A stretch of DNA of 54,154 nt from Nocardia araoensis NBRC 100135. GTDB taxonomy: Bacteria; Actinomycetota; Actinomycetes; Mycobacteriales; Mycobacteriaceae. Shown in pieces: positions 32,123 to 41,997 of this stretch. The stretch covers positions 1-54,154 of the forward strand of contig NZ_BAFR01000017.1 of the NCBI RefSeq assembly GCF_000308435.1, in the 5' to 3' direction. Position 1 is the stretch's first letter. The number at the start of each line of letters is the position of its first letter. Below the pieces are notes generated by a model, which saw only the letters and a program-made list of their open reading frames with translations, was not told the origin of the DNA and did not search any database. Position numbers and translations under genes: made by a program.

Positions 32123-32791
32123 GTGCGACACTTCGAATTCGCGGTGGACCGCAAGCACGCCCACGCGGTGAACGAAGTCTTCGCCGACCTTCGCCGCCTG
32201 CGCCTGCTGGCGATCGCCGCCGCGGTGGTCGCCGGGGCGGGCACCGCCTTCTTGATCTGGCTGAACCACCCCTGGGCCTACCTGCTCGCGGTCGCCTTCG
32301 CGCTCGGCGCGGTGACGGCGCTGTGGGTGGCTCTGTGGACGCCGTGGCATTCCAGCATCGACAAGCTCTACGCGGACGGTGAACTGGTTCCCGCGGTGGT
32401 CTCGGAGACACGCCCGTCGGGTGTGGTGCTGCTCGCGTTGGTCGACGTGTCCACGCCCGACACGCGCGATCCGCGCTATGCCTTGGTGACCAGGAAGGTC
32501 CGTGACTTGCCTGGTCACCAGGCCAGGGCAGGGGAGCGCGTGCCCTCGGTCGCGGTGCGCACCGACCGTGCCCCGCGCCAGGTGGGCCAGCGCTGGCAAT
32601 CGGTGAGCGCCATGCCGATCGCTTGGGGCACCACCGACGACTCGGTCATCGCCCGCGCCCGCGCCGCGATCAGCGAGGCCGAGTGGCGGCTGCTCACCGA
32701 CAATCTCGAACTCGCCGAGAAGGTGCGGCGCACCACCACCAAACGCCTGCTGCTCGATCCGCACCAGCTGCCGGGTGAACTCGGTTCGTGA
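32123..32791 (+). CDS. DUF3239-type membrane protein
   Basis: 222 residues from GTG 32123 with aggaatgagg upstream. A short basic N-terminus (FEFAVDRKHAHAVNEVFADL) is followed by two close membrane spans (~33-75) and a C-terminal cytosolic domain of mixed composition that ends LLLDPHQLPGELGS. The layout fits the DUF3239 family of mycolata, which has no known function. It lies 41 bases after XPB and may be read from the same promoter. Confidence 0.7.
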   Translation: MRHFEFAVDRKHAHAVNEVFADLRRLRLLAIAAAVVAGAGTAFLIWLNHPWAYLLAVAFALGAVTALWVALWTPWHSSIDKLYADGELVPAVVSETRPSGVVLLALVDVSTPDTRDPRYALVTRKVRDLPGHQARAGERVPSVAVRTDRAPRQVGQRWQSVSAMPIAWGTTDDSVIARARAAISEAEWRLLTDNLELAEKVRRTTTKRLLLDPHQLPGELGS

Positions 32792-32843
32792 ATCCGGCTG
32801 CGGCCGCACGGTTATCGGTTGCGCTGTCGCCTAGACTCGAAGG

Positions 32844-33482
32844 ATGGTTCCAGCGTCCAACCTGCTGGCATTCGTCGCCGCCGCGGTCGTCATCATCGTT
32901 GTGCCCGGTCCCGGCGTGCTGTTCACCGTCGGTCGCGCGCTCACGCTCGGCAGGCGCGCGGCCCTGCTCTCGGTGCTCGGGCACGCCATGGGCGTCTACG
33001 CCGCCCTGGTCCTGGTCGCGGTCGGTCTGGGCGCCTTGCTCACCGCGTCGGCGCTGGCACTCACCGTGATCAAGTTCGCGGGCGCGCTGTATCTGATGTA
33101 TTTGGGAATCCAAGCGATCCGTCAGCGTTCGGCATTGCGCGAGGCGCTGAACGTCCGGATCGAACCGGCGCCCAACGCGCGCGTGCTGCGCCAGAGCGCC
33201 GTCGTGGGACTCACCAATCCCAAGGCGATCGTTTTCTTCTCCGCGGTGCTGCCGCACTTCGCCGATCCGGCCTCGGGCTCGCTGTCGTGGCAGTTCCTGC
33301 TGCTCGGCACGGTCTTCCTGGCCATCGCGCTGGTCTCCGACAGTGCCTGGGCACTGCTGGCCGCCTCGGCGAGGTCCTGGTTCGCCAGGTCGCCGCGCAG
33401 GCTGGAGGCGGTCGGCGGCGCGGGCGGGGCGATGATCTTCGGTGTCGGCGCGTCGGTGGCGCTGACCGGAAGCGGCGACTGA
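32844..33482 (+). CDS. LysE family translocator
   Basis: 212 residues with six spans. The first-span motif VVPGPGVLFTVGRALTLGRRAAL and the later GLTNPKAIVFFSAVLPHF identify LysE/RhtB. It is the second LysE-type gene in the window and only distantly like the one at 27135, so not a recent duplicate. The substrate is unknown. Confidence 0.88.
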   Translation: MVPASNLLAFVAAAVVIIVVPGPGVLFTVGRALTLGRRAALLSVLGHAMGVYAALVLVAVGLGALLTASALALTVIKFAGALYLMYLGIQAIRQRSALREALNVRIEPAPNARVLRQSAVVGLTNPKAIVFFSAVLPHFADPASGSLSWQFLLLGTVFLAIALVSDSAWALLAASARSWFARSPRRLEAVGGAGGAMIFGVGASVALTGSGD

Positions 33483-33540
33483 AGCCGCTACCATCCAGCG
33501 AAGTCGGTGCGCCGGTACCGGCAAGGCGGGGTGGAGAGGG

Positions 33541-34962
33541 GTGGTTGTTCGTATGTGGTTGTCCGGCCGGGTGTGCGCCGCGGTCGCGTGTGCATGCGCT
33601 GCGGTGTCCTGGGTTCCCGCGCATGCGGATCCGCCCCCGGGCCCGCTGGTCGGCGCGCCGGGCCTGGGCGATCCCTACTATCCCCTCGACGGCAACGGCG
33701 GCTACGACGTCCAGCACTACGACGTCGGCATCGACTACGACCCGCCCAGCCGGGTACTGGCGGGCACCACCACCATCACCGCGCACGCCACCCAGGCTCT
33801 GCGCGTGTTCAACCTCGATTTCGCGGGGCCGGAAGTGCGCGAGGTGTCGGTGAACGGGCTGTCCGCCGGTTTCGACCGCAACGGCGAGCACGAGTTGACC
33901 GTGACGCCGGCGCTGCCGCTGCTGCCCGGCCTGCCGTTCATCGTCACCGTCGACTACGCGGGCCCCGCGGTGAACACCGACGGCGAGGGGTGGACCTTCG
34001 CTCCCAGCGGCGGCGCGTTCGTCGCCGGTGAGCCGCACTCGGCGACGACGTGGTACCCGCTCAACGACACCCCGCTGGACAAGGCCACGTTCAGCCTGAA
34101 CGCCACCGTTCCCGCGGAGTGGGAGGTGGTCTCCAACGGCGTGCGCATCGAGGACGTGGTGCGCGGCGACAAGCGGACGGTCCGCTGGGCCAACGCCAAG
34201 CCGGTGGTCGGTTACCTGACCACGGTCGCGATCGACAAGTTCGAGTTTCTCGAGCAGCGCAGAGCCAACGGCACTCCGTTGATCAGCGCGTTCGCCCCGA
34301 ACGCGGAGCAAAGTCAGCGCGAGCTGGAGCAGCGCGTGCCGGAGATCCTCGACTTCGCCGAAAGGCTCTACGGCCCCTACCCCTTCGAGGCCGCGGGGGG
34401 CATTCACTTGGACGCGGGCATCTCGTTCTCGCTGGAAACCCAGACGCGCCCGCTCTACGCACCGGAGATCGATCTGCAGACCGTCGTGCACGAGCTCGCG
34501 CACCAGTGGTGGGGCGACTGGGTGTCGGTACGCCAGTGGTCGGACATCTGCCTGAACGAATGCTTCGCCAGTTATACCGCCGACTACTTGTGGCCGGAGC
34601 GGATGGACGGCAAGAACGTCGACGACCAATATCGCCAGACCATCCGCAAGTACCGCGACAGCGAGAAGTACTGGAACATCCCGTTGGAGAATCCCGGCGC
34701 GGGGAAAGAGTTCACCTCCGTCTACTACCGCGGCCCGCTGTTCCTGCACGCGCTGCGCAGGCAGATCGGCGACGAGGTGTTCTTCGCGGCCGTCCGGGAC
34801 TTCCTCGCCGCGCACGCCTACGGCAACGCCTCGATGCCGGAGCTCCGTGCCTTCGTGCAGTCCAGGTCGCCCATGGACCTGACCGGTTTCTTCCACGCGT
34901 GGCTGAACACCACCGCGCCGCCGCCGGAGCAGTACCTGTTCCCCGGCGCGCTGCGCAGCTGA
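33541..34962 (+). CDS. Secreted M1 family zinc metallopeptidase
   Basis: 473 residues. A Sec signal peptide (hydrophobic Ala/Val/Cys-rich core, AHA-D cleavage near residue 30) is followed by the beta-rich N-domain of M1 peptidases and the catalytic domain. Zinc motif HELAH at 317-321 with the third ligand Glu 18 residues after the second His (NECFA) is intact. The exopeptidase motif GAMEN is replaced by FSLETQTRP, keeping the Glu. It probably trims peptides outside the cell. The start is GTG 33541 or ATG 33553; spacing from ggagaggg is poor for the first, so the ATG is plausible. Confidence 0.88.
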   Translation: MVVRMWLSGRVCAAVACACAAVSWVPAHADPPPGPLVGAPGLGDPYYPLDGNGGYDVQHYDVGIDYDPPSRVLAGTTTITAHATQALRVFNLDFAGPEVREVSVNGLSAGFDRNGEHELTVTPALPLLPGLPFIVTVDYAGPAVNTDGEGWTFAPSGGAFVAGEPHSATTWYPLNDTPLDKATFSLNATVPAEWEVVSNGVRIEDVVRGDKRTVRWANAKPVVGYLTTVAIDKFEFLEQRRANGTPLISAFAPNAEQSQRELEQRVPEILDFAERLYGPYPFEAAGGIHLDAGISFSLETQTRPLYAPEIDLQTVVHELAHQWWGDWVSVRQWSDICLNECFASYTADYLWPERMDGKNVDDQYRQTIRKYRDSEKYWNIPLENPGAGKEFTSVYYRGPLFLHALRRQIGDEVFFAAVRDFLAAHAYGNASMPELRAFVQSRSPMDLTGFFHAWLNTTAPPPEQYLFPGALRS

Positions 34963-34966
34963 CCCG

Positions 34967-35815
34967 TCAATCGTTCCCGGCGCGCTGCCGAGCCTTCGTC
35001 AGTCTGCGCTCGGCTCGCTCCACCTGACGGCGCGCCGCGTGCAGTTCGTCCTTCGCCGATCGCTCGGCCGATTTGCGGAACTGCCGCTGCTGTTCGGCGT
35101 GCGCGAGTTCATCGCGCAGCGCGGCGACGCGTTCCTCGGCCGAGGCCAATTCTCCGGTCGCTTCCGCGAGCGCGGCCTGTGCCGAATCCTCCTCGGCGCG
35201 AGCGGTTTCGAGCGCCTCCTCGGCCTCCGCCAGTTCTCGGCGCGCACTGTCGTCCGGCTGCTGCCTGTCCTCCGGCGGCCGACTCGCGGCCGCGCGGCCG
35301 GACCGCGCGGCCGGTTCGGGCACCGCGAGCAGACCCGGTCCACTCGGTCCGAAGCCTTCATAGCTCGCCGCCGTGGCGAGCGTTCCGGCGCGCAGCCGAT
35401 CGGCCACCTCCGAGTCGGCGAGCGCCGCCGTCAAGGTCTGGGCGATCTCCCGGACGACGTTCTCGCCGACCGGATGCCCGTGTTCGGCGGCGAGCGCGCC
35501 CGCCTTCTCGGCGAGGGCGTTGACCAGTTGCCTGCGCTGCGCGGTCAGGTCGCGCAGCTGTTCGGCCGAGAGTTTCCGCTGCGCGGCGGCCAGCGCCGTG
35601 GCGAGCCGCAGCAGGGCGGCCACGTCTTCGGGCGCCGCCCTGGCCAGCAGGTTCGCCGCCCACGCGGTAAGGGTGGGTTTGCGCAGCTTGCCGATGGCGG
35701 CCGCCAGCTGCTTGTCACCCGACTGCTTCGCGGCGGCCGCCCGGTCGGCGCGCGCCGCGACGAATTCCGCGGGCGCCAGCCCGTACAGGTCGCGCGCGAC
35801 GTCATCGACCGTCAT
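34967..35815 (-). CDS. Coiled-coil hypothetical protein
   Basis: 282 residues, Ala/Glu/Arg-rich. The N-terminal half (DDVARDLYGLAPAEFVAARADRAAAAK) is helical and has the look of a small conserved actinobacterial domain. The C-terminal third (~195-280) is a continuous coiled coil of charged heptads. There is no signal peptide or span. ATG 35815 is chosen because the upstream extension is not helical. It is convergent with the M1 peptidase gene, 4 bases apart. Function unknown. Confidence 0.75.
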   Translation of the reverse strand: MTVDDVARDLYGLAPAEFVAARADRAAAAKQSGDKQLAAAIGKLRKPTLTAWAANLLARAAPEDVAALLRLATALAAAQRKLSAEQLRDLTAQRRQLVNALAEKAGALAAEHGHPVGENVVREIAQTLTAALADSEVADRLRAGTLATAASYEGFGPSGPGLLAVPEPAARSGRAAASRPPEDRQQPDDSARRELAEAEEALETARAEEDSAQAALAEATGELASAEERVAALRDELAHAEQQRQFRKSAERSAKDELHAARRQVERAERRLTKARQRAGND

Positions 35816-35909
35816 ACTGCCCAAGCGTAACGACCCGGTCTCGGGCGACGACACACTCCGCATACCGGACAAGAGTCCAGTTGTATGGAATACGCGAAAG
35901 GCGTTGCTA

Positions 35910-36002
35910 GTGAATTACTCTGCGTTCTTCTTGCTCGGCCGTCTGCTCCCCAGCATCCTCGGATATGCGCTCATGGGGCTGTACGGCACGCACAGTATCT
36001 AG
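35910..36002 (+). CDS. Possible 30-residue hydrophobic peptide
   Basis: GTG 35910 with aaagg 8 bases upstream, ending TAG 36002. The peptide is strongly hydrophobic from residue 5 to 26 (AFFLLGRLLPSILGYALMGL), enough for one membrane span. It lies in a gap between a minus-strand gene and a lipoprotein gene, so nothing else explains it. No family recognised. Confidence 0.35.
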   Translation: MNYSAFFLLGRLLPSILGYALMGLYGTHSI

Positions 36003-36111
36003 CGCGCCACTGTTCGAGTCGCCCCGGCGGCTGATGCGGCCGCTCGAGTCGTGCGGGTATCCTCACCGCGTTCACGAGCCCGTGAACGTGTTCGGTGAGA
36101 GAGGTTTTCAG

Positions 36112-36642
36112 GTGAAGTTTCCAGGAACGAGGCTGCTGGCACGGATCGTGCTCGCCCTCGTCGCGGTGGCCGCGGTGGTGGTCACGGTGGCCGGCTGTTC
36201 GTTGATCGAGGACGCGGGCAAGTCGGACACCGCCAAGGCCAAGGTCGGCGACTGCATCAACGTCATCGAGGGCTCGGCGGTCGATTCCAAGACCGAACCG
36301 GTCGACTGCTCGTCGGACAAGGCCGTGTACAAGGTCGCGCAGTCCTACGACAAGAAGACCGACTGCGCCGCCGACTACACCTCCTACGAAGAGACCCTGG
36401 CTGGTGGGACCACCGCCTTCCTGTGCCTGGCGCCGAACTTCAAGGAAGGCAGCTGCTACAACGAGAGCAGCACGACCGGATACAAGCACGTCGACTGCAC
36501 TGCCTCGGACGCCACCTTCAAGGTGCTGAAGCGGATCGACGGCAAGGCCGACGAATTGCTGTGCGATCAGGACGCCGACGGCTTCCGTCTCATCGAATCG
36601 GACCCCAAGGTCACCTTCTGCACGGCCAAGCCCAAGGGCTGA
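36112..36642 (+). CDS. LppU-like lipoprotein
   Basis: 176 residues. The signal peptide ends in a lipobox-like VAGC (Cys 29), so the protein is lipid-anchored outside. The mature part has six or more cysteines in DUF-like spacing (VGDCINV, PVDCSSDKAVYKV, FLCLAPN, CYNES, HVDCTASDATFKVLKR), giving two repeats of a small VDC-(S/T)SD-A-x-(Y/F)KV unit. This resembles the LppU/SCO3897 family; the function is unknown. The start is GTG 36112. The helicase-associated gene begins convergently right at the stop. Confidence 0.8.
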   Translation: MKFPGTRLLARIVLALVAVAAVVVTVAGCSLIEDAGKSDTAKAKVGDCINVIEGSAVDSKTEPVDCSSDKAVYKVAQSYDKKTDCAADYTSYEETLAGGTTAFLCLAPNFKEGSCYNESSTTGYKHVDCTASDATFKVLKRIDGKADELLCDQDADGFRLIESDPKVTFCTAKPKG

Positions 36643-38937
36643 TCATTCCAGCAGGGCAACCGACGCGATCCGGTGCAGCGTGAAGTGCCGGACCGCGCCG
36701 GTGACCGGGTCCAGCGCGTCCAGCTGCCCGTTGCCCACCTTCAACGGCTCGACCACCCGCTGGGTGGCCACCCCTTGGGCGTCGACGTAGCCGATGTTCA
36801 CCGACCGCCGCACCCGCGCCGCGAGCTGTAGCAGGGCGAGGGTGGCGGCGGTATTGGTCCGGGTGCCGTCCGTGCGCACCGCTCGACCGGACCGCACACT
36901 GGCGGCGCGTTCGCCCGCGCGCAGTTCGGTGACGAGCAGTTCGAGCTGCTCGGTGCTGGGCGGGGTCGGCCGATACGGCTGTCGCGCGGCGGGCCGCACC
37001 GAGATCCGCGCGCCCCGCGGCCGCAGATCGACGATCGCACCGGTGGAGTCCTCGCCCGCGGGCGCGAAGCCGGCCGCTCGCAGTTGTTCGAGCAGCTCGC
37101 CCAGCGGCGCTTGGGCGATGGCGACGGTCGGCGCGATGGATCGCAGCGCCAGCGCGCCCGCCACCGGCGCCGACAGCACTTGGGCCAGTAACGCCGGGTC
37201 GTCACTGCGGATGAACGACTGCGCCATTCCCGCGCGCAACTGGCCGTGGCGGCGGGCCACGTCATCGATCAGATAGGTCAGCGCCTGCGGGATCGGTGTC
37301 CGGGAATGCGCGGCGAACAGCGCGTGCAGCTCGGCCGCGGTCAGTCCGGCGTCCAAGGCGCGCCGCACCGAGGACTCCCCGATCCGGTACACCGTTGCGG
37401 CGCCCGCGGACTCGACATCGGCGACGAGGGCGACGCGACGCTGGAGGTCAGCGGTCAACGGGCCGGGTGCGATCACCGTCAGATCCGCTTGCACCAGCAC
37501 GTGGTCCACCGGCTCCGGCAGCGCCGCCTCCATCTCGGCCTCGGCGTCGGCCACACTGGTCGGCGCCGCGTGCAGCAGCGCCCGCGCCGCCGAGCCGAGC
37601 GCGCCGCGGCCGATCAACCCGAGCGCCGCCGCCTCGGCCAGCGTCTGTTCGACCACCTCCGGACGGAAGTTCCTGCGCCTGCGTGGCTGCCGCCAGGCCA
37701 GCACGCGGCCGATATCGGCCGGGGCCAGCGCCGTGCCGGAGGGGTATTCCGCGAGCAGGCCGAGGATCGCGTGCCGGTCGCGCGGCGCGGTCGGCGTGCG
37801 CAGTTCCAGCGACAGCGCGGCCAGCGGTTTGTCGTTGGCGTCGCGCATGCCGATCATCCACGGCATTCGATCCAATTCGAGCCAGGTGAGTCCGAGGGTG
37901 GCCCAGCGCCGTGCGGGCGGCGCTTCCAGCCAGGCGTCCACCAGCGGTGTCGGCGCCCAGAAGTCGTCGGTCGTCTCGAAGTCGGGCGGCGGGTCCGGCA
38001 AACCCTTCTCGATCAATTTCGCAGCCGCCAGCAGCTCGACCAGCAAACCCGCCCGTGGCTCGTCGACACCGGTCTGCTTGGCGATGCGGCGCAACTCGCG
38101 CACGCCCAGGCCGCCCGCGCGCAAGGCGGGAGCCGGGGCTTGTCCGAGCACCTCGAGCACGGCCGCGCAGTGCCGCAGCAGCTCGCCGACCTCGCCCGCG
38201 GCGACCGCGTTCACGTCGGCGGGCGTGTGTTTCGTGGTCTCCGGTTGCGGCGGCGTCAGAGCGTGCGGGTGGGTGACGGGTTCCCGCCGCAACACCTGAC
38301 CGACGGTGACCGGCAGCTCGACGGTCTCGTCATCGATCCAGTGCAGCAGCCTGCGCGCCAGCAGCCGCTGGATCGGCCGGTCGGGCGCCGTGCCCGGTGC
38401 GGCGTCCTTGGTGCGGCCACGTGGCCCCGTCGCGGCCAGCTTGTCCAGCAGAGACCTTTCCGCGGGCGACAACTCGGGAAGCGCCGCGACCACCTCGGGT
38501 TCGGTGAGTGCGTCGGGGATCTCGGTCGCGGTGCCGATCGGCCACGGCAACGCTTCGGCGGCCGCCGGAATCAGGTGCAGTCCCTGCTCGGCATCGATCC
38601 AGACCAGCGCGCGAGCGGTCAGCCGCTCCAGCGCCTCGTCGATCGCGGCGGCGGGCACCCGTTCGCTCAATTGCACATGCAACTCGGCGCGGCGCAGCGG
38701 GCCGCCGTCGGTGTGCGTCACCCCGTGCATCGCAAGGGTTTCCACGATGGCGAATTCGAGGGTGTTCAGGTCCTCCGTGGCGCGCAGCACCGACGCGCGC
38801 TGTTCGGCGCGGGCGGCGAGCACGGCCATGGCGGAGGGCAGCGGTACGGCCAGGTCGGGCCGAAGCTGCAGCAGCGTCACGAGCTGGGCATCACTGCGGG
38901 CACCGAGCCATCCGGCAAGGGAGTCGGTCGCGGTCAT
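36643..38937 (-). CDS. Helicase-associated (XPB/Ssl2-like N-terminal) domain protein
   Basis: 764 residues, corresponding to mycobacterial Rv0862c. The N-terminal ~250 residues are winged-helix-like (WLGARSDAQLVTLLQLRPDLAVP), and the C-terminal region contains the helicase_C_3/XPB-Ssl2-type segment (VDHVLVQADLTVIAPGPL, LEQLRAAGFAPAGEDSTG). It has no ATPase motifs of its own, so it may be a partner of XPB. A WYL-like C-terminal stretch (NIGYVDAQGVATQRVVEPLKVGNGQL) could bind ligand or nucleic acid. It is separated here from XPB by six genes. Confidence 0.85.
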   Translation of the reverse strand: MTATDSLAGWLGARSDAQLVTLLQLRPDLAVPLPSAMAVLAARAEQRASVLRATEDLNTLEFAIVETLAMHGVTHTDGGPLRRAELHVQLSERVPAAAIDEALERLTARALVWIDAEQGLHLIPAAAEALPWPIGTATEIPDALTEPEVVAALPELSPAERSLLDKLAATGPRGRTKDAAPGTAPDRPIQRLLARRLLHWIDDETVELPVTVGQVLRREPVTHPHALTPPQPETTKHTPADVNAVAAGEVGELLRHCAAVLEVLGQAPAPALRAGGLGVRELRRIAKQTGVDEPRAGLLVELLAAAKLIEKGLPDPPPDFETTDDFWAPTPLVDAWLEAPPARRWATLGLTWLELDRMPWMIGMRDANDKPLAALSLELRTPTAPRDRHAILGLLAEYPSGTALAPADIGRVLAWRQPRRRRNFRPEVVEQTLAEAAALGLIGRGALGSAARALLHAAPTSVADAEAEMEAALPEPVDHVLVQADLTVIAPGPLTADLQRRVALVADVESAGAATVYRIGESSVRRALDAGLTAAELHALFAAHSRTPIPQALTYLIDDVARRHGQLRAGMAQSFIRSDDPALLAQVLSAPVAGALALRSIAPTVAIAQAPLGELLEQLRAAGFAPAGEDSTGAIVDLRPRGARISVRPAARQPYRPTPPSTEQLELLVTELRAGERAASVRSGRAVRTDGTRTNTAATLALLQLAARVRRSVNIGYVDAQGVATQRVVEPLKVGNGQLDALDPVTGAVRHFTLHRIASVALLE

Positions 38938-39032
38938 CCGATCCAGCCTACGATGCTGGGCGATCGCCCGCCGATGTCCGGAGGTACGGGCTGCGGCGCA
39001 TCCGGGGCGAGCGGCCGGGCTAGCATGGGGCC

Positions 39033-39221
39033 GTGGTGAACAAATCGAAGAAATCCTATGTCGACAACGGCTGGCCGAAGGTCGCCGACGGTGACCACGC
39101 GGTCACCGAGCTCTCTTCGGCCCGCTCCGGTGGTCTCTCGCCTTATGGCGAGGACACCGAGTTCCCGGTCCCGGCTGAGCAGTTGCCCTACATGCACCCG
39201 AACACGGTGATCAACCGCTGA
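39033..39221 (+). CDS. Small conserved hypothetical protein
   Basis: 62 residues, soluble, with no signal. A conserved-looking core reads [21 protein letters not shown], followed by [17 protein letters not shown]. The place corresponds to Rv0863 (between Rv0862c and rpfA). GTG 39033 or 39036. A perfect bidirectional terminator follows. Function unknown. Confidence 0.75.
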   Translation: MVNKSKKSYVDNGWPKVADGDHAVTELSSARSGGLSPYGEDTEFPVPAEQLPYMHPNTVINR

Positions 39222-39250
39222 GCGCGCGACCGGAACGTTCTCGGCTACGA

Positions 39251-39288
39251 AGAAGGGCCCCGCATCCATATTGATGCGGGGCCCTTCT
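39251..39288. terminator. Perfect bidirectional terminator
   Basis: 16-bp perfect stem (39251-39266 with 39273-39288) and a 6-nt loop between the convergent 39033 and rpf genes. Confidence 0.9.
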
Positions 39289-39304
39289 TGCGGAAGCGTT
39301 CGGG

Positions 39305-40140
<836 letters not shown>

Positions 40141-40261
40141 TAACCGGTGTGTACCAGCGGGTCTCGGCGCGGTATCGGCGTGCAGGGGAAGCCTTCGCGC
40201 AGCTAGAGGAGTTGCGGTCGGGACGGTCGCCGGTCGTCACCACTCCGTGATGTAGTCGTAA

Positions 40262-40277
40262 TGTGACGAGGATCACA
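40262..40277. promoter_or_regulatory. Perfect CRP-type palindrome upstream of rpf
   Basis: TGTGA-N6-TCACA, a perfect CRP/Fnr consensus, 328 bases before the rpf start. M. tuberculosis CRP (Rv3676) is known to control rpfA through such a site. Confidence 0.8.
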
Positions 40278-40344
40278 CAATGGAGTGGGTAACGATCGCG
40301 GGGGGTAACCGGTGTCGGGCTGGATCGGAGGCGTGCTCTCCGGT

Positions 40345-40587
40345 TCAGCGGGACCGGCGGCCCGAGCGCAACGCGAACACCAGTGCGAGCACGAACCCGA
40401 GTGGGGCGAGCATCGCTCCGAAATAGAGCCAAAGCCCCGGCTCGCTGTCGGTCAGCAAAGGGATCACGAAGATGGCGACGATGGCCAGCAATCCCAGTGC
40501 GAACACGGAGAGCGCGAGCTGCAGCAACCAGTCGCCGCGCCGCCGGGGGGCGCCGCCGGATGGGGTCGGAGCGGAAGGGTTCGTCAC
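40345..40587 (-). CDS. Small membrane protein
   Basis: 80 residues from GTG 40587. A short Pro/Ser/Arg N-terminus is followed by two spans (LLQLALSVFALGLLAIVAIF and LYFGAMLAPLGFVLALVFAL) and ends in a basic tail. Its place next to cspB fits M. tuberculosis Rv0870c, a membrane protein of unknown role. It is transcribed toward rpf and may share the promoter region of the cold-shock gene. Confidence 0.6.
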   Translation of the reverse strand: MTNPSAPTPSGGAPRRRGDWLLQLALSVFALGLLAIVAIFVIPLLTDSEPGLWLYFGAMLAPLGFVLALVFALRSGRRSR

Positions 40588-40692
40588 GGCTCGACGGTAA
40601 AACTGATGTGCTTGCGTTATTCGCACCGGGGTAGACTCGATGGCAATCGCGTCCTGCAATCCTGCTGGGCGCGTTCTTTTCGCACAGGAAAA

Positions 40693-40752
40693 GAGCCGGT
40701 TCGCGACCGGCTCGGTAGACGGATGTGCTCGGGCCGTAGGGGTCCGAGTTTT
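40693..40752. promoter_or_regulatory. Structured leader of cspB
   Basis: Hairpin 1 (40693-40700 with 40706-40713, perfect 8 bp) and hairpin 2 (40728-40732 with 40744-40748, followed by tttt at 40749-40752) lie just before the start at 40775. The CTCGG at 40711-40715 could replace the 5' arm of hairpin 2. On the minus strand, hairpin 1 is followed by ttttcc and reads as a terminator. Confidence 0.4.
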
Positions 40753-40774
40753 CGATGATGAACGGGTGAGCGCA

Positions 40775-41194
40775 GTGCCGACCGGCAGGGTGAAGTGGTA
40801 CGACGTCGAAAAGGGCTTCGGCTTCCTTTCCCAGGACGAGGGTGAGGACGTCTACGTACGCTCGTCCGCGCTGCCCCAGGGCGTCGAGGGCCTCAAGCCC
40901 GGCCAGCGCGTCGAATTCGGCATGGCCGCAGGCCGTCGCGGCCCCCAGGCGCTGAGCCTCAAGCTGCTCGAGGCGCCGCCGTCGGTCCGGCAGGGCCAGG
41001 AACGCAACGCGCGCAAGGAACCTGCCGCGCGCAGGCACACGCCGGACGAGTTGCACGGCATGGTCGAGGACATGATCACCTTGCTCGAGGCGAAGGTGCA
41101 GCCGGACCTGCGCAAGGGCAAGTATCCCGATCGCAAGACGGCGCAACGCATCTCGGAGGTCGTCCGCGCGGTGGCGCGCGAACTGGACCATTGA
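40775..41194 (+). CDS. cspB: Cold-shock domain protein CspB-type with C-terminal extension
   Basis: 139 residues. A cold-shock domain at 1-65 has the RNP motifs [15 protein letters not shown] and [10 protein letters not shown] conserved helical extension follows ([43 protein letters not shown]), as in M. tuberculosis Rv0871. It should bind single-stranded RNA/DNA. GTG 40775 is chosen because the family begins (M/V)PTG; GTG 40766 is possible. Hairpins in the leader may regulate it. Confidence 0.9.
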   Translation: MPTGRVKWYDVEKGFGFLSQDEGEDVYVRSSALPQGVEGLKPGQRVEFGMAAGRRGPQALSLKLLEAPPSVRQGQERNARKEPAARRHTPDELHGMVEDMITLLEAKVQPDLRKGKYPDRKTAQRISEVVRAVARELDH

Positions 41195-41310
41195 TTCCGC
41201 TCGTTCCCGCATCCTCTGCGGCGGCCGTCGGGCCGATGCGGTCGGTCGGGACGGTTTTCGGGGTCTGAAGGCGTTCGGGTTCATCCATGGCCACAGCAGG
41301 TTTCGGATGT

Positions 41311-41342
41311 GGCGGCTCGCCTCAACTGAGGTGAGCGCCGCC
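41311..41342. terminator. Imperfect hairpin between cspB and the DUF2771 gene
   Basis: ggcggctcgcctca pairs imperfectly with tgaggtgagcgccgcc across a 2-nt loop. It lies between convergent genes and could stop both transcripts. Confidence 0.45.
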
Positions 41343-41415
41343 ACCGAGCCTGCGCCGCGTGCTCCCACGCACACGGCACCCGCGGAGTCCGCGAAAGACG
41401 TTGCGCCCGAGGCTC

Positions 41416-41997
41416 CTAAGCCGTGCTGATCGACCAGGTGGCGTGCGGCACGTAGAACTCACGTCCCGTTTCGTCGCGGGCCAGGATCGGCAGCTGGAAC
41501 TCGACGCCGATCAGGCGCAGGTCCGGCTCCGGTTTCGAATCGATGGTGAGAGCGAAGGCCCGGTCCGGGTAGTCGTTGCGGCTGATCACCTGGTCGACCT
41601 TCTCGCCGTTCGGCAAGAGGTAGACAAGCTGTGCGAGCCAAGGCGCGTCGGCGACCTTCTTCGGAAGCGACAGTTGCAGTGGGTAACCGGCGGGCACTTC
41701 CAATTCGACGGTGCGGCCACGGTGGCAGTCCGGCGTGTCCTGACCACAGTTCAGCGTCGTGAACACCGTGCCGGGAACGTTGTCCTCGGGCAGGATGCTG
41801 CAGTCCTGCATGGTCACCGAGCAGTAGCTGAACGGCTGCACGGTGACCGTCTTGCCGTGTGCGTAGGCGGTGAGGGTGACGTCGGGCTTCTCGGCGTCGC
41901 GGACCAGCACCGCCAGCACGCCGACGAAGGCGACGGTGAGCACGAGCAGGGCGGCCGCGACCAGCGCGGCGATCGTGCGTGCGTTGAGCTTGCTCAC
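41416..41997 (-). CDS. DUF2771 family exported/membrane protein
   Basis: 193 residues. A single N-terminal span (TIAALVAAALLVLTVAFVGV) anchors a beta-rich outside domain with several cysteines (FSYCSVTMQDC, LNCGQDTPDC), consistent with two disulphides. It corresponds to Rv0875c, function unknown. The GTG start overlaps the stop of the MFS gene by 4 bases (GTGA), so both are co-translated and the pair may form a unit in the membrane. Confidence 0.8.
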   Translation of the reverse strand: MSKLNARTIAALVAAALLVLTVAFVGVLAVLVRDAEKPDVTLTAYAHGKTVTVQPFSYCSVTMQDCSILPEDNVPGTVFTTLNCGQDTPDCHRGRTVELEVPAGYPLQLSLPKKVADAPWLAQLVYLLPNGEKVDQVISRNDYPDRAFALTIDSKPEPDLRLIGVEFQLPILARDETGREFYVPHATWSISTA

